Origin: an uncultured Thermoanaerobacteraceae bacterium
GTDB taxonomy: Bacteria > Bacillota > DSM-12270 > Thermacetogeniales > Thermacetogeniaceae
NCBI GenBank assembly: GCA_937914965.1
Contig: CALGIY010000216.1
Span: forward strand, 1 to 8,274
Length of the DNA: 8,274 nt
Reading direction: 5' to 3'
Made by a program: the position numbers and the translations under genes. Under the pieces are notes generated by a model. That model saw nothing but the letters and a program-made list of their open reading frames with translations, searched no databases and was not told where the DNA came from. Positions 1 through 5,561 of this stretch are shown here, piece after piece (position 1 is the stretch's first letter; every line of letters starts with the position of its first letter).

Positions 1-864
1 ATCGACGTACTCCTTAGAAAGTTTCCTAAATTCTTTCATATCTTTACAAGGTGGAAATCCATTGAGACATTCTGTTTTGAATAGATGAAAGAAACTTTCG
101 ATTGGCGCATTGTCGAGACAATTTCCTTTGCGAGACATGCTCTGTATAAATCCATCTTCAGAAAGCCTATCAGTATAATAATTTAGTTGATAATGCCAGC
201 CTTGATCTGAATGTATCACTGGGTTGCTTCCTTTAGGTATAACTGTCGTTAATTCATTTAATGTATCCATAATTAATTTACTATTGGGACTATTACTTAC
301 TTGGAACGCTAGAACTTCTTTGCTTGCCTCGTCGGTAATTGCGGAAACATAAGCCCATTCGTTATCCCTTAAACGAACTTGTGTGACATCTGTATGCAGG
401 ACTTTAAAGGGCTCAGTTTCATTAAACTGTTGATGTAAAATGTTGTGTGCGACCTTTCCAACAGTTCCTTTATATGAGGAATACTTTCCATTTTTATGAC
501 GATTATAAAGATTTACTTGAACATTTAACTCATTCATCAAGCGACGAGCTACGGCATCTGCTATGTGAATATCTAGTTTAATTAATCCTTCTTGTACGCG
601 ACGATAACCGTAGGTTAGGCGTCCACGACATTTTCCACTTTCAGTAATTTTTAATATTTCAGTTTTTATATCTTTGTACTTATCTACATGATTTTTGATA
701 CGTTTACGCTCATCATGGTAAGTGGCCTTTTTAAGTCCAATGGCCTTAAGAATATCGCCTATCTTATACCGTTCTGCTTTTGGAAGAGACTCTTGTTCTA
801 CCCTGATCTGATCAACTATTTGTGTTTTTTTGCGTCCTTTGAAGTTCCGAACAGGGTCATTGAT
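1..864 (-). CDS. IS150-type transposase OrfB (DDE integrase domain), partial at its C-terminus
   Basis: This frame is open from just after a stop at 877-879 to the window edge; 288 codons follow the frameshift point. It encodes the catalytic half of the OrfAB transposase. An N-terminal HTH_21-like stretch contains RGRLTYGYRRVQEGL. The rve-type catalytic core follows, with Asp in HTDVTQV (codon 388-390), Asp in HSDQGWHYQ (205-207) and Glu in DNAPIESFFHLFKTE (97-99). The spacings are 60 and 35 residues, exactly the D(60)D(35)E arrangement of the IS3 family. All three metal-binding acids are present. No convincing start codon or ribosome site of its own is seen, so it is probably made only as an OrfA-OrfB fusion by frameshifting. 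The last few dozen codons are outside the window. Confidence 0.9.
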   Translation of the reverse strand, partial: MNDPVRNFKGRKKTQIVDQIRVEQESLPKAERYKIGDILKAIGLKKATYHDERKRIKNHVDKYKDIKTEILKITESGKCRGRLTYGYRRVQEGLIKLDIHIADAVARRLMNELNVQVNLYNRHKNGKYSSYKGTVGKVAHNILHQQFNETEPFKVLHTDVTQVRLRDNEWAYVSAITDEASKEVLAFQVSNSPNSKLIMDTLNELTTVIPKGSNPVIHSDQGWHYQLNYYTDRLSEDGFIQSMSRKGNCLDNAPIESFFHLFKTECLNGFPPCKDMKEFRKLSKEYVD

Positions 865-1349
865 TTTTTTAAAATATCATTCTCCAACTTTGTGTCATAT
901 AATTCTTGATTCTTCTTTGCGAGTTCCTCGCGAAGTTGATCTAATTCATTCTTGTTTATTAAATGACGTAATTTCTTTTTATCATTTTTCACTTTGGATT
1001 TTCTGCCTTTCGGATGAGACTTCAAGGCTTCTATGCCATGTTTATTGAATGCCGTTCTCCAGGAACTAATCTGACACTTGTTAACATCAAATCTGGCGGA
1101 TACTTCAGCTAAAGTTTCATCATGAGTTTGATAGTAGTTTATCACATCAATTTTAAATTCAGCTGAAAAGCTCCGTTTAGTTTTTTTTCGCTTAAGCGAG
1201 TCTACGCCGCTTAAGCGATATTTTTGAATCCAGAAACTGACTTGCCGTTTAGGTAAATTATGTTTCTCTGAGAGACTTTGCATGCTGGTTCTACCTTGGA
1301 GGTATTCACCAACAACCTCTGCCTTTAATTTTGAACTGTATTTAACCAT
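816..1349 (-). CDS. IS150-type transposase OrfA (DNA-binding, helix-turn-helix)
   Basis: The 177-residue protein begins MVKYSSKLKAEVV, close in length to IS150-group OrfA proteins (about 170-180). It has two helix-turn-helix units, about residues 8-50 and 60-105 (the second containing SFSAEFKIDVINYY and QISSWRTAFNKHG). A basic linker follows, then a heptad-rich coiled coil at about 133-163 (ELDQLREELAKKNQELYDTKLENDILKK). OrfA binds the element's ends and multimerises; alone it normally acts as a regulator, and fused to OrfB it forms the transposase. The start is ATG at 1349, with a GGAG Shine-Dalgarno at 1363-1360. That site lies within an inverted repeat at the element's end. The last residues overlap OrfB in the other frame. 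Confidence 0.9.
   Translation of the reverse strand: MVKYSSKLKAEVVGEYLQGRTSMQSLSEKHNLPKRQVSFWIQKYRLSGVDSLKRKKTKRSFSAEFKIDVINYYQTHDETLAEVSARFDVNKCQISSWRTAFNKHGIEALKSHPKGRKSKVKNDKKKLRHLINKNELDQLREELAKKNQELYDTKLENDILKKSMTLFGTSKDAKKHK
864..870 (-). other. Programmed -1 frameshift heptamer A_AAA_AAA
   Basis: On the minus strand a run of seven A residues occupies 870 to 864. In the OrfA frame it reads ttA AAA AAA, so the phase is exactly X_XXY_YYZ. A slip of -1 continues as ATC AAT GAC, which is the open OrfB frame. OrfA stops at 816, so the two frames overlap around the site. IS150-group elements use A6G or A7 sites of this kind. I did not find a convincing downstream stimulatory stem-loop by eye. 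Confidence 0.85.
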
Positions 1350-1356
1350 ATAAAAA

Positions 1357-1401
1357 GCGCTCCATAACTGTTAGATTTCTTGTCTAACAATTATGAAGCA
1401 C
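1357..1401. repeat. Inverted repeat (hairpin) at the IS end covering the orfA ribosome site
   Basis: The arms at 1357-1375 and 1383-1401 are complementary at 16 of 19 positions around a 7-base loop; the central part (1363-1375 with 1383-1395) has one mismatch in 13. The outer arm coincides with the presumed terminal repeat of the IS. The inner arm contains the GGAG Shine-Dalgarno of orfA (1363-1360). RNA entering from outside the element would carry both arms and could hide that site. RNA started inside the second arm would not. Such protection against read-through transposase synthesis is known for other IS elements, but here it is inferred from the sequence only. Confidence 0.65.
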
Positions 1402-1409
1402 TTTAAAAT
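1380..1409 (+). promoter_or_regulatory. Possible outward hybrid promoter across the IS end
   Basis: TTGTCT at 1380-1385, inside the IS terminal repeat, stands 18 bases before TAAAAT at 1404-1409, which lies in the flanking DNA. The -35 box matches the consensus at 4 of 6 positions and the -10 box at 5 of 6. It would read towards rluD and, with no terminator visible, on into the pyr leader. Outward -35 boxes in IS3-family ends are known to create promoters when a suitable -10 lies next to the insertion. This is a weak call, because AT-rich sequence produces such matches by chance. Confidence 0.35.
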
Positions 1410-1423
1410 TGGAGGGTTTTTTT

Positions 1424-1498
1424 ATGATTAAAGATAAAGTTGTTATTATTACTGGTGCATTTTTGATGTTTATCATCTTGTGGCGAAAAGGAAGCTGA
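1424..1498 (+). pseudogene. Chimeric 24-codon remnant: SDR N-terminus joined to probable lspA C-terminus
   Basis: A strong ribosome site (GGAGGG, 1411-1416) precedes ATG 1424. The first residues, MIKDKVVIITGA, match the start of short-chain dehydrogenase/reductases, which normally go on with the glycine-rich SSGIG of the nucleotide site. Here they continue FLMFIILWRKGS and stop at TGA 1496-1498. That hydrophobic, basic-ended tail resembles the last transmembrane helix of prolipoprotein signal peptidase (LspA), and lspA is the gene usually found directly upstream of rluD in Bacillota. The stop sits in the Shine-Dalgarno of rluD, as expected for the end of an operon neighbour. The switch falls near GGTGCA (1454-1459), which fits both genes, and composition changes from AT-rich to mixed at about this point. 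Deletion after IS insertion, recombination, or an assembly chimera could each explain it. The LspA part is short and rests mainly on synteny. Confidence 0.5.
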
Positions 1499-1511
1499 GG
1501 AGGGGGTAGCG

Positions 1512-2429
1512 GTGGATCAGGAATATCGTTTGGAAGTTCCCCCGGAGGCTGCAGGAAAACGCTTGGATCAGTACCTGGTCAGCCAACCTTATTTATTAAG
1601 CAGGTCCCAGGTCCAGCGCCTTATCGAACGCGGGATGGTGCTTGTCAATGCCAAAACAAGGCGTTCCAGTTATAAGGTACAGCCCGGCGATGTCATCGAA
1701 ATGAAGGTACCGCCAACAGAGGAGATACCCCTGATCCCCGAGGCGATTCCGTTAGACATCATCTATGAAGATGAAGATCTGCTGGTGCTCAATAAAACCC
1801 AGGGTATGGTGGTTCATCCAGCCGTTGGGCACATGAAGGGAACACTGGTTAATGCTTTGCTCAACCACTGCTCACATCTTTCTAGTGTTGGTGAGTTCCT
1901 GCGACCGGGGATCGTGCATCGCCTGGACAAAGATACTTCAGGTCTGCTGTTGGTGAGCAAAACGGATTTTGCCTACCAGGAATTGTCACAGCAGTTAAAG
2001 GCTCGTCAGGTCCAAAGGAAGTACATGGCACTGGTGCATGGTAAGGTCAAAGGGGAACGGGGAACGATTGATGCTCCTCTGGGGAGGGATCCCCGAAACC
2101 GTAAGAAGATGGCCGTTTTGCAACGCGGCACTCCCGGGGTTAGGGAGGCCCGTACTCATTACCAGGTTAGCAAAAGATTTTCTGGTTATACTCTTTTAGA
2201 TGTTTCACTCGAAACCGGGCGGACACACCAGATCCGGGTGCATCTAGCCTATGCAGGCTACCCGGTGGCCGGGGATCCGGTTTATGGTCACCGACACAAT
2301 CCCTTAAATCTGCCTGGACAGGCTCTTCACGCTTACAGAATTACCTTCCAGCACCCTCGCACTGGGGAAGTATTGAGTTTTGAGGCGCCACTACCGCAGT
2401 TTTTCGACCAGGTGCTGAAAGCTCTCTAA
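1512..2429 (+). CDS. rluD: RluD/YlyB-type 23S rRNA pseudouridine synthase (RluA family)
   Basis: The 305-residue enzyme isomerises uridines of large-subunit rRNA (in E. coli RluD: U1911, U1915, U1917) to pseudouridine in the cytoplasm. An S4 RNA-binding domain covers about residues 15-75 (KRLDQYLVSQ, SRSQVQRLIERGMVLVN). The RluA-type catalytic domain follows, with PGIVHRLDKDTSGLLL at 132-147; Asp139 is the catalytic aspartate. Further family blocks are RKYMALVHG and the C-terminal ETGRTHQIRVHLAYAGYPVAGDP. Length is normal. The start is GTG 1512, chosen because GAGGAGGGGG (1497-1506) lies just upstream and because the S4 domain begins soon after. It follows the lspA-like remnant and precedes the pyr operon, the order known from Bacillus-type genomes. 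Exact target sites in this organism are inferred, and the family also contains RluC- and RluA-type enzymes. Confidence 0.93.
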   Translation: MDQEYRLEVPPEAAGKRLDQYLVSQPYLLSRSQVQRLIERGMVLVNAKTRRSSYKVQPGDVIEMKVPPTEEIPLIPEAIPLDIIYEDEDLLVLNKTQGMVVHPAVGHMKGTLVNALLNHCSHLSSVGEFLRPGIVHRLDKDTSGLLLVSKTDFAYQELSQQLKARQVQRKYMALVHGKVKGERGTIDAPLGRDPRNRKKMAVLQRGTPGVREARTHYQVSKRFSGYTLLDVSLETGRTHQIRVHLAYAGYPVAGDPVYGHRHNPLNLPGQALHAYRITFQHPRTGEVLSFEAPLPQFFDQVLKAL

Positions 2430-2478
2430 TTGAACACTTATTCTCTACAGGTTTTAGCAAAAAACTTATTTGGTTTTC

Positions 2479-2507
2479 TTGACAGGAACTGTTGGTTGAT
2501 CTATTCT
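2479..2507 (+). promoter_or_regulatory. Sigma-A-type promoter of the pyr operon
   Basis: A perfect -35 box TTGACA (2479-2484) is followed after 17 bases by TATTCT (2502-2507), 4 of 6 to the -10 consensus. Transcription would start near 2513-2516, immediately before the PyrR-binding hairpin. It is the only good promoter seen between rluD and pyrR. An overlapping TATAAA at 2507-2512 is too far from the -35 box. Confidence 0.65.
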
Positions 2508-2516
2508 ATAAAAGGT

Positions 2517-2548
2517 CCTTTAAGCTGGTCCTGTGAGACTGGCAAGGG
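2517..2548 (+). promoter_or_regulatory. PyrR-binding anti-antiterminator hairpin, pyr leader 1
   Basis: The core GGTCCTGTGAGACT (2527-2540) fits the known PyrR RNA consensus ARUCCNGNGAGGYU except for G at position 1 and A in place of G at position 12. It folds as GGTC/GACT around the loop CTGTGA. Below this lie GCT/GGC pairs and a lower stem CCTTT (2517-2521) with AAGGG (2544-2548), with an unpaired AA bulge on the 5' side, the shape known for PyrR sites. PyrR bound with UMP/UTP should stabilise this hairpin and so favour the terminator at 2565-2602, giving feedback control of pyrR itself. Confidence 0.85.
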
Positions 2549-2564
2549 AAATATAGTTAATGCC

Positions 2565-2602
2565 ACCCACCTGCTTACAAGGAACCTTGAGGCGGGTTTT
2601 TT
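2565..2602 (+). terminator. Attenuator terminator upstream of pyrR (pyr leader 1)
   Basis: An outer stem CCCACC (2566-2571) pairs with GGCGGG (2591-2596) with one A-C mismatch. Inside it a small stem CAAG/CTTG closes a GAAC loop (2578-2589). Six T residues follow at 2597-2602. The competing antiterminator is less obvious than in leader 2. TGGCA (2540-2544) can pair with TGCCA (2561-2565), and AAGG-T-CC near the RNA 5' end (2512-2518) can pair with GGAACCTT (2581-2588) with one bulged base. Which of these forms is not clear by eye. Confidence 0.65.
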
Positions 2603-2611
2603 GTGGAGTGA

Positions 2612-3175
<564 letters not shown>

Positions 3176-3186
3176 CCACCGAGTAT

Positions 3187-3220
3187 CCCTTTAAATCTAG
3201 TCCGGTGAGGCTGGCAAGGG
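3187..3220 (+). promoter_or_regulatory. PyrR-binding anti-antiterminator hairpin, pyr leader 2
   Basis: AGTCCGGTGAGGCT (3199-3212) matches the PyrR RNA consensus ARUCCNGNGAGGYU at every position. AGTC pairs with GGCT around the loop CGGTGA. The lower stem CCCTTT (3187-3192) pairs with AAGGG and the next G (3216-3221), separated by an asymmetric internal loop. It starts 12 bases after the pyrR stop and is read as part of the operon transcript. Confidence 0.92.
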
Positions 3221-3245
3221 GTCGGGAGAAGGTCACAGACCTCTT
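3216..3245 (+). promoter_or_regulatory. Antiterminator of pyr leader 2
   Basis: AAGGGGTC (3216-3223) can pair with GACCTCTT (3238-3245) over all eight positions, with one G-U pair. The first segment is also the 3' arm of the PyrR-binding hairpin and the second is part of the 5' arm of the terminator. The three structures therefore exclude one another as the PyrR attenuation model requires: without PyrR this pairing forms and transcription continues into pyrB. Confidence 0.75.
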
Positions 3246-3280
3246 TGTTAGCCTGAAATAGGCAACAAAGAGGTTTTTTT
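3239..3280 (+). terminator. Attenuator terminator upstream of pyrB (pyr leader 2)
   Basis: This is a long intrinsic terminator. ACCTCTTTGTT (3239-3249) pairs fully with AACAAAGAGGT (3264-3274). A single bulged A (3250) and an upper stem GCCT/AGGC close a GAAAT loop. Seven T residues run from 3274 to 3280. It is far stronger than the terminator of leader 1. PyrR-dependent termination here would lower pyrB, pyrC and carAB without stopping pyrR. Confidence 0.92.
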
Positions 3281-3311
3281 ATACATCAAACTAGGGGGTA
3301 ATACAAAAACT

Positions 3312-4253
3312 ATGAACTTCAAGCGGAAAGACATCCTTGGTTTGGAAGATTTGAGCCCTGAGGAGATTACCTTAATCCTGGATACTGCAGAACCGATGAA
3401 AGAGATCATGACCAGGGATATTAAAAAGGTGCCAACTCTTCGGGGCCGCTCGGTCATTACTCTTTTTTATGAACCCAGTACCCGCACCCGTACCTCATTT
3501 GAACTGGCTGCCAAGTACTTGGGTGCGGATACTGGTAGTATCTCAGTGGCCACAAGCAGTGTAAAGAAGGGGGAGAGCTTGCGGGATACTGCCAGAACGG
3601 TGGAGGCCATGGCTGCAGACACGATTATTATCAGACACAGTTCCGCTGGTGCCCCACATTTATTGGCACGCTGGGTTAGTGCCCGAGTGATTAATGCTGG
3701 TGATGGTGCCCACGCGCACCCGACCCAGGCTCTCCTCGATATGTACACCATTCGGGAGAAAAAAGGCGGCTTCCAAGGGCTGAAGGTGGCTATCTTGGGT
3801 GATATTTCTCACAGCCGGGTGGCGCGATCTAATATCTGGGGACTTACTAAAATGGGCGCTCAGGTACGGGTGGTAGGGCCTAAAACTCTGATGCCACCAG
3901 AGATCGAAAAATTAGGTGTTGAGGTTTATTACAACTGGGAAGAGGGCCTTCAGGATGTGGATGTGATCAATGTGCTGCGCATTCAGCTGGAGCGCCAGAA
4001 GAAGGGCCTTTTCCCCAGCATCAGGGAATATACCAACCTGTACGGTTTAGATCGAAACAAACTTCAAGTGGCCAAGCCTGATGTGCTGGTACTGCACCCG
4101 GGCCCGGTGAATCGCGGAATTGAAATCAGCCCTGAGGTGCAGGATGGCCCTCATGCAGTAATTAATGAGCAGGTGACCAACGGTGTTGCAGTACGGATGG
4201 CCCTGCTATACCTTCTCATGTCACGAGGTGAAAAAGATGAAATACCTGCTTAA
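3312..4253 (+). CDS. pyrB: Aspartate carbamoyltransferase catalytic subunit
   Basis: The 313-residue protein catalyses carbamoyl phosphate + aspartate to N-carbamoylaspartate + phosphate, the committed step of UMP synthesis. The carbamoyl-phosphate domain carries [13 protein letters not shown] (52-64), the 80s loop SSVKKGES (82-89) with a catalytic-type Lys, and [11 protein letters not shown] (133-143). The aspartate domain has LRIQLERQ (222-229) and [10 protein letters not shown] (262-271). All key blocks are intact and length is standard. No pyrI regulatory-subunit gene follows, as is usual in Bacillota, where the catalytic trimer works alone. ATG 3312 is the only plausible start in frame. 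The nearest Shine-Dalgarno-like run, AGGGGG (3293-3298), is 13 bases away, unusually far. The 3' end overlaps pyrC by 17 bases. Confidence 0.97.
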   Translation: MNFKRKDILGLEDLSPEEITLILDTAEPMKEIMTRDIKKVPTLRGRSVITLFYEPSTRTRTSFELAAKYLGADTGSISVATSSVKKGESLRDTARTVEAMAADTIIIRHSSAGAPHLLARWVSARVINAGDGAHAHPTQALLDMYTIREKKGGFQGLKVAILGDISHSRVARSNIWGLTKMGAQVRVVGPKTLMPPEIEKLGVEVYYNWEEGLQDVDVINVLRIQLERQKKGLFPSIREYTNLYGLDRNKLQVAKPDVLVLHPGPVNRGIEISPEVQDGPHAVINEQVTNGVAVRMALLYLLMSRGEKDEIPA

Positions 4254-5514
4254 AGATGGAATGGTTGTCGACCCTATTGCAAAAGCTGTAACTAAACTGG
4301 ATGTTCTTGTGGAAGAGGGGAAAATTACTGCTGTAGAGCATCAAGTTGAGGCTCCTGATGCAGAAGTGCTGGATCTGGAAGGCTGCTATATTTTTCCTGG
4401 GTTTGTGGACATGCACTGCCACCTCCGGGAACCTGGTGAGGAATTGAAAGAGACCATTCTCACCGGTACAATGGCTGCGGCCAAGGGAGGTTTTACCGCT
4501 GTTGCTTGTATGGGTAATACCAACCCACCGGCTGACAATAGTGCAGTGATCAACCTGATCAGGGATAAAGCGAAAGAAGCATCTTTTCCGGTTTATCCGA
4601 TAGGCTGTGCCACCAAAGGGAGAAATGGTGAGGAATCCTCGGAAATCGGGGATTTGGTGAAAGCGGGTGCCGTTGCCCTGTCTGATGATGGGGCCCCGAT
4701 CATGAACAGCGAGGTTTTACGGCGTGTGATGGAATATGCGCAGATGTTTAACCTGCCGGTGATCAGCCACTGTGAAGATATCGATTTAAGTGGGACTGGT
4801 GTGATGAACGAAGGCCTCAGCTCAACATTACTGGGTCTGGAAGGGATACCTGCTGCTGCAGAGGAGGTTCATGTCGCCCGGGATCTTATTTTAGCTGAAA
4901 TGACCGGGGCGCACCTGCATATTGCTCATGTGAGCACTGCCGGGTCAGTTGAATTGATCAGGAATGCGAAAAAGCGCGGTGTACATGTTACCGCGGAGGT
5001 TACTCCTCATCACCTCTGCCTGACCGATGAAGCAGTGAAACAATTTGACAGCAATGTCAAGGTCAATCCACCCCTGCGTACCAGGAGTGATATTGAGGCA
5101 TTATACGAAGGACTCAAAGATGGCACTATCGACGCCATTGCCACAGACCATGCCCCACATCGGAGCGATGAAAAAGAGATGGAGTTTAACCTTGCTCCTT
5201 TCGGGATCTCTGGTCTAGAGACGGCGATTCCACTGGTCTGGGAGCATCTTGTGGAAACCGGGATATTAAGCCCTGTAGAGTTTGCCCAAAAAATGGCCTT
5301 CAATCCTGGGCAGATTTTGGGACTTCCGGATCGGGTGATTAAGGCAGGTTATGGAGCTAACCTGACAGTGATTGACCCCCGGCTGAAACTACCGGTCAAG
5401 GTTGAGGAGTTTATTTCGCTAGGTAAAAACTCTCCTTTTGATGGTTTGGTTTTGTGCGGGTGGCCGGTTATGACGATCAGTAAAGGGGAAATCAAGTTTT
5501 CCCGTCATCAGTAG
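4237..5514 (+). CDS. pyrC: Dihydroorotase, class I type
   Basis: The 425-residue zinc amidohydrolase cyclises N-carbamoylaspartate to dihydroorotate. Metal and substrate blocks are complete: [12 protein letters not shown] with His60 and His62 and the substrate Arg64, the acidic SDDG at 149-152 that supplies the bridging Asp typical of class I enzymes, His178 in ISHCED, His221 in HIAHVST, TPHHL, and the catalytic-type Asp294 in ATDHAPH. The start is ATG 4237, with GAGGTG at 4225-4230 six bases upstream and the family-typical beginning MKYLLKDG. An in-frame ATG 54 bases earlier (4183) lies inside pyrB and has no such support. The overlap with pyrB suggests translational coupling. In some bacteria class I dihydroorotase associates with aspartate carbamoyltransferase; nothing here shows whether it does so in this organism. 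Confidence 0.96.
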   Translation: MKYLLKDGMVVDPIAKAVTKLDVLVEEGKITAVEHQVEAPDAEVLDLEGCYIFPGFVDMHCHLREPGEELKETILTGTMAAAKGGFTAVACMGNTNPPADNSAVINLIRDKAKEASFPVYPIGCATKGRNGEESSEIGDLVKAGAVALSDDGAPIMNSEVLRRVMEYAQMFNLPVISHCEDIDLSGTGVMNEGLSSTLLGLEGIPAAAEEVHVARDLILAEMTGAHLHIAHVSTAGSVELIRNAKKRGVHVTAEVTPHHLCLTDEAVKQFDSNVKVNPPLRTRSDIEALYEGLKDGTIDAIATDHAPHRSDEKEMEFNLAPFGISGLETAIPLVWEHLVETGILSPVEFAQKMAFNPGQILGLPDRVIKAGYGANLTVIDPRLKLPVKVEEFISLGKNSPFDGLVLCGWPVMTISKGEIKFSRHQ

Positions 5515-5561
5515 ATTGAACTACTGCGAGATTTTAAACGGTCGATGAAAGGAGTTTTGAG

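Larger units (their letters stand above)
1..1400 (-). mobile_element. IS3-family (IS150-group) insertion sequence, left part cut by window edge
   Basis: The element has two consecutive reading frames on the minus strand: an OrfA with two helix-turn-helix units and a coiled coil, then an OrfB with a D-60-D-35-E integrase core. They are linked by a -1 frameshift site, as in IS150-group elements. The end upstream of OrfA is placed at 1400. Read inward from there, the sequence starts TGCTTCATAATTGTTAGACA, which has the TG terminal dinucleotide and the GTTAGACA block common in this group. The opposite end lies beyond position 1, so neither the matching inverted repeat nor the target duplication can be checked. 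The region is clearly more AT-rich than the pyr genes, which suggests acquisition from elsewhere. No stop or frame break is visible in the part present, so the copy may be active. The exact boundary is inferred. Confidence 0.88.

Noticed and set aside
688..1048. Small plus-strand frames opposite the transposase
   Set aside because: They are shadows of orfA/orfB, which have full family motifs; no ribosome sites or recognisable products are seen.
4183..4236. Longer pyrC start at ATG 4183 (18 extra residues)
   Set aside because: The extra residues lie inside the pyrB 3' end, do not look like a dihydroorotase N-terminus, and have no ribosome site. ATG 4237 has GAGGTG at good distance and the family-typical beginning.
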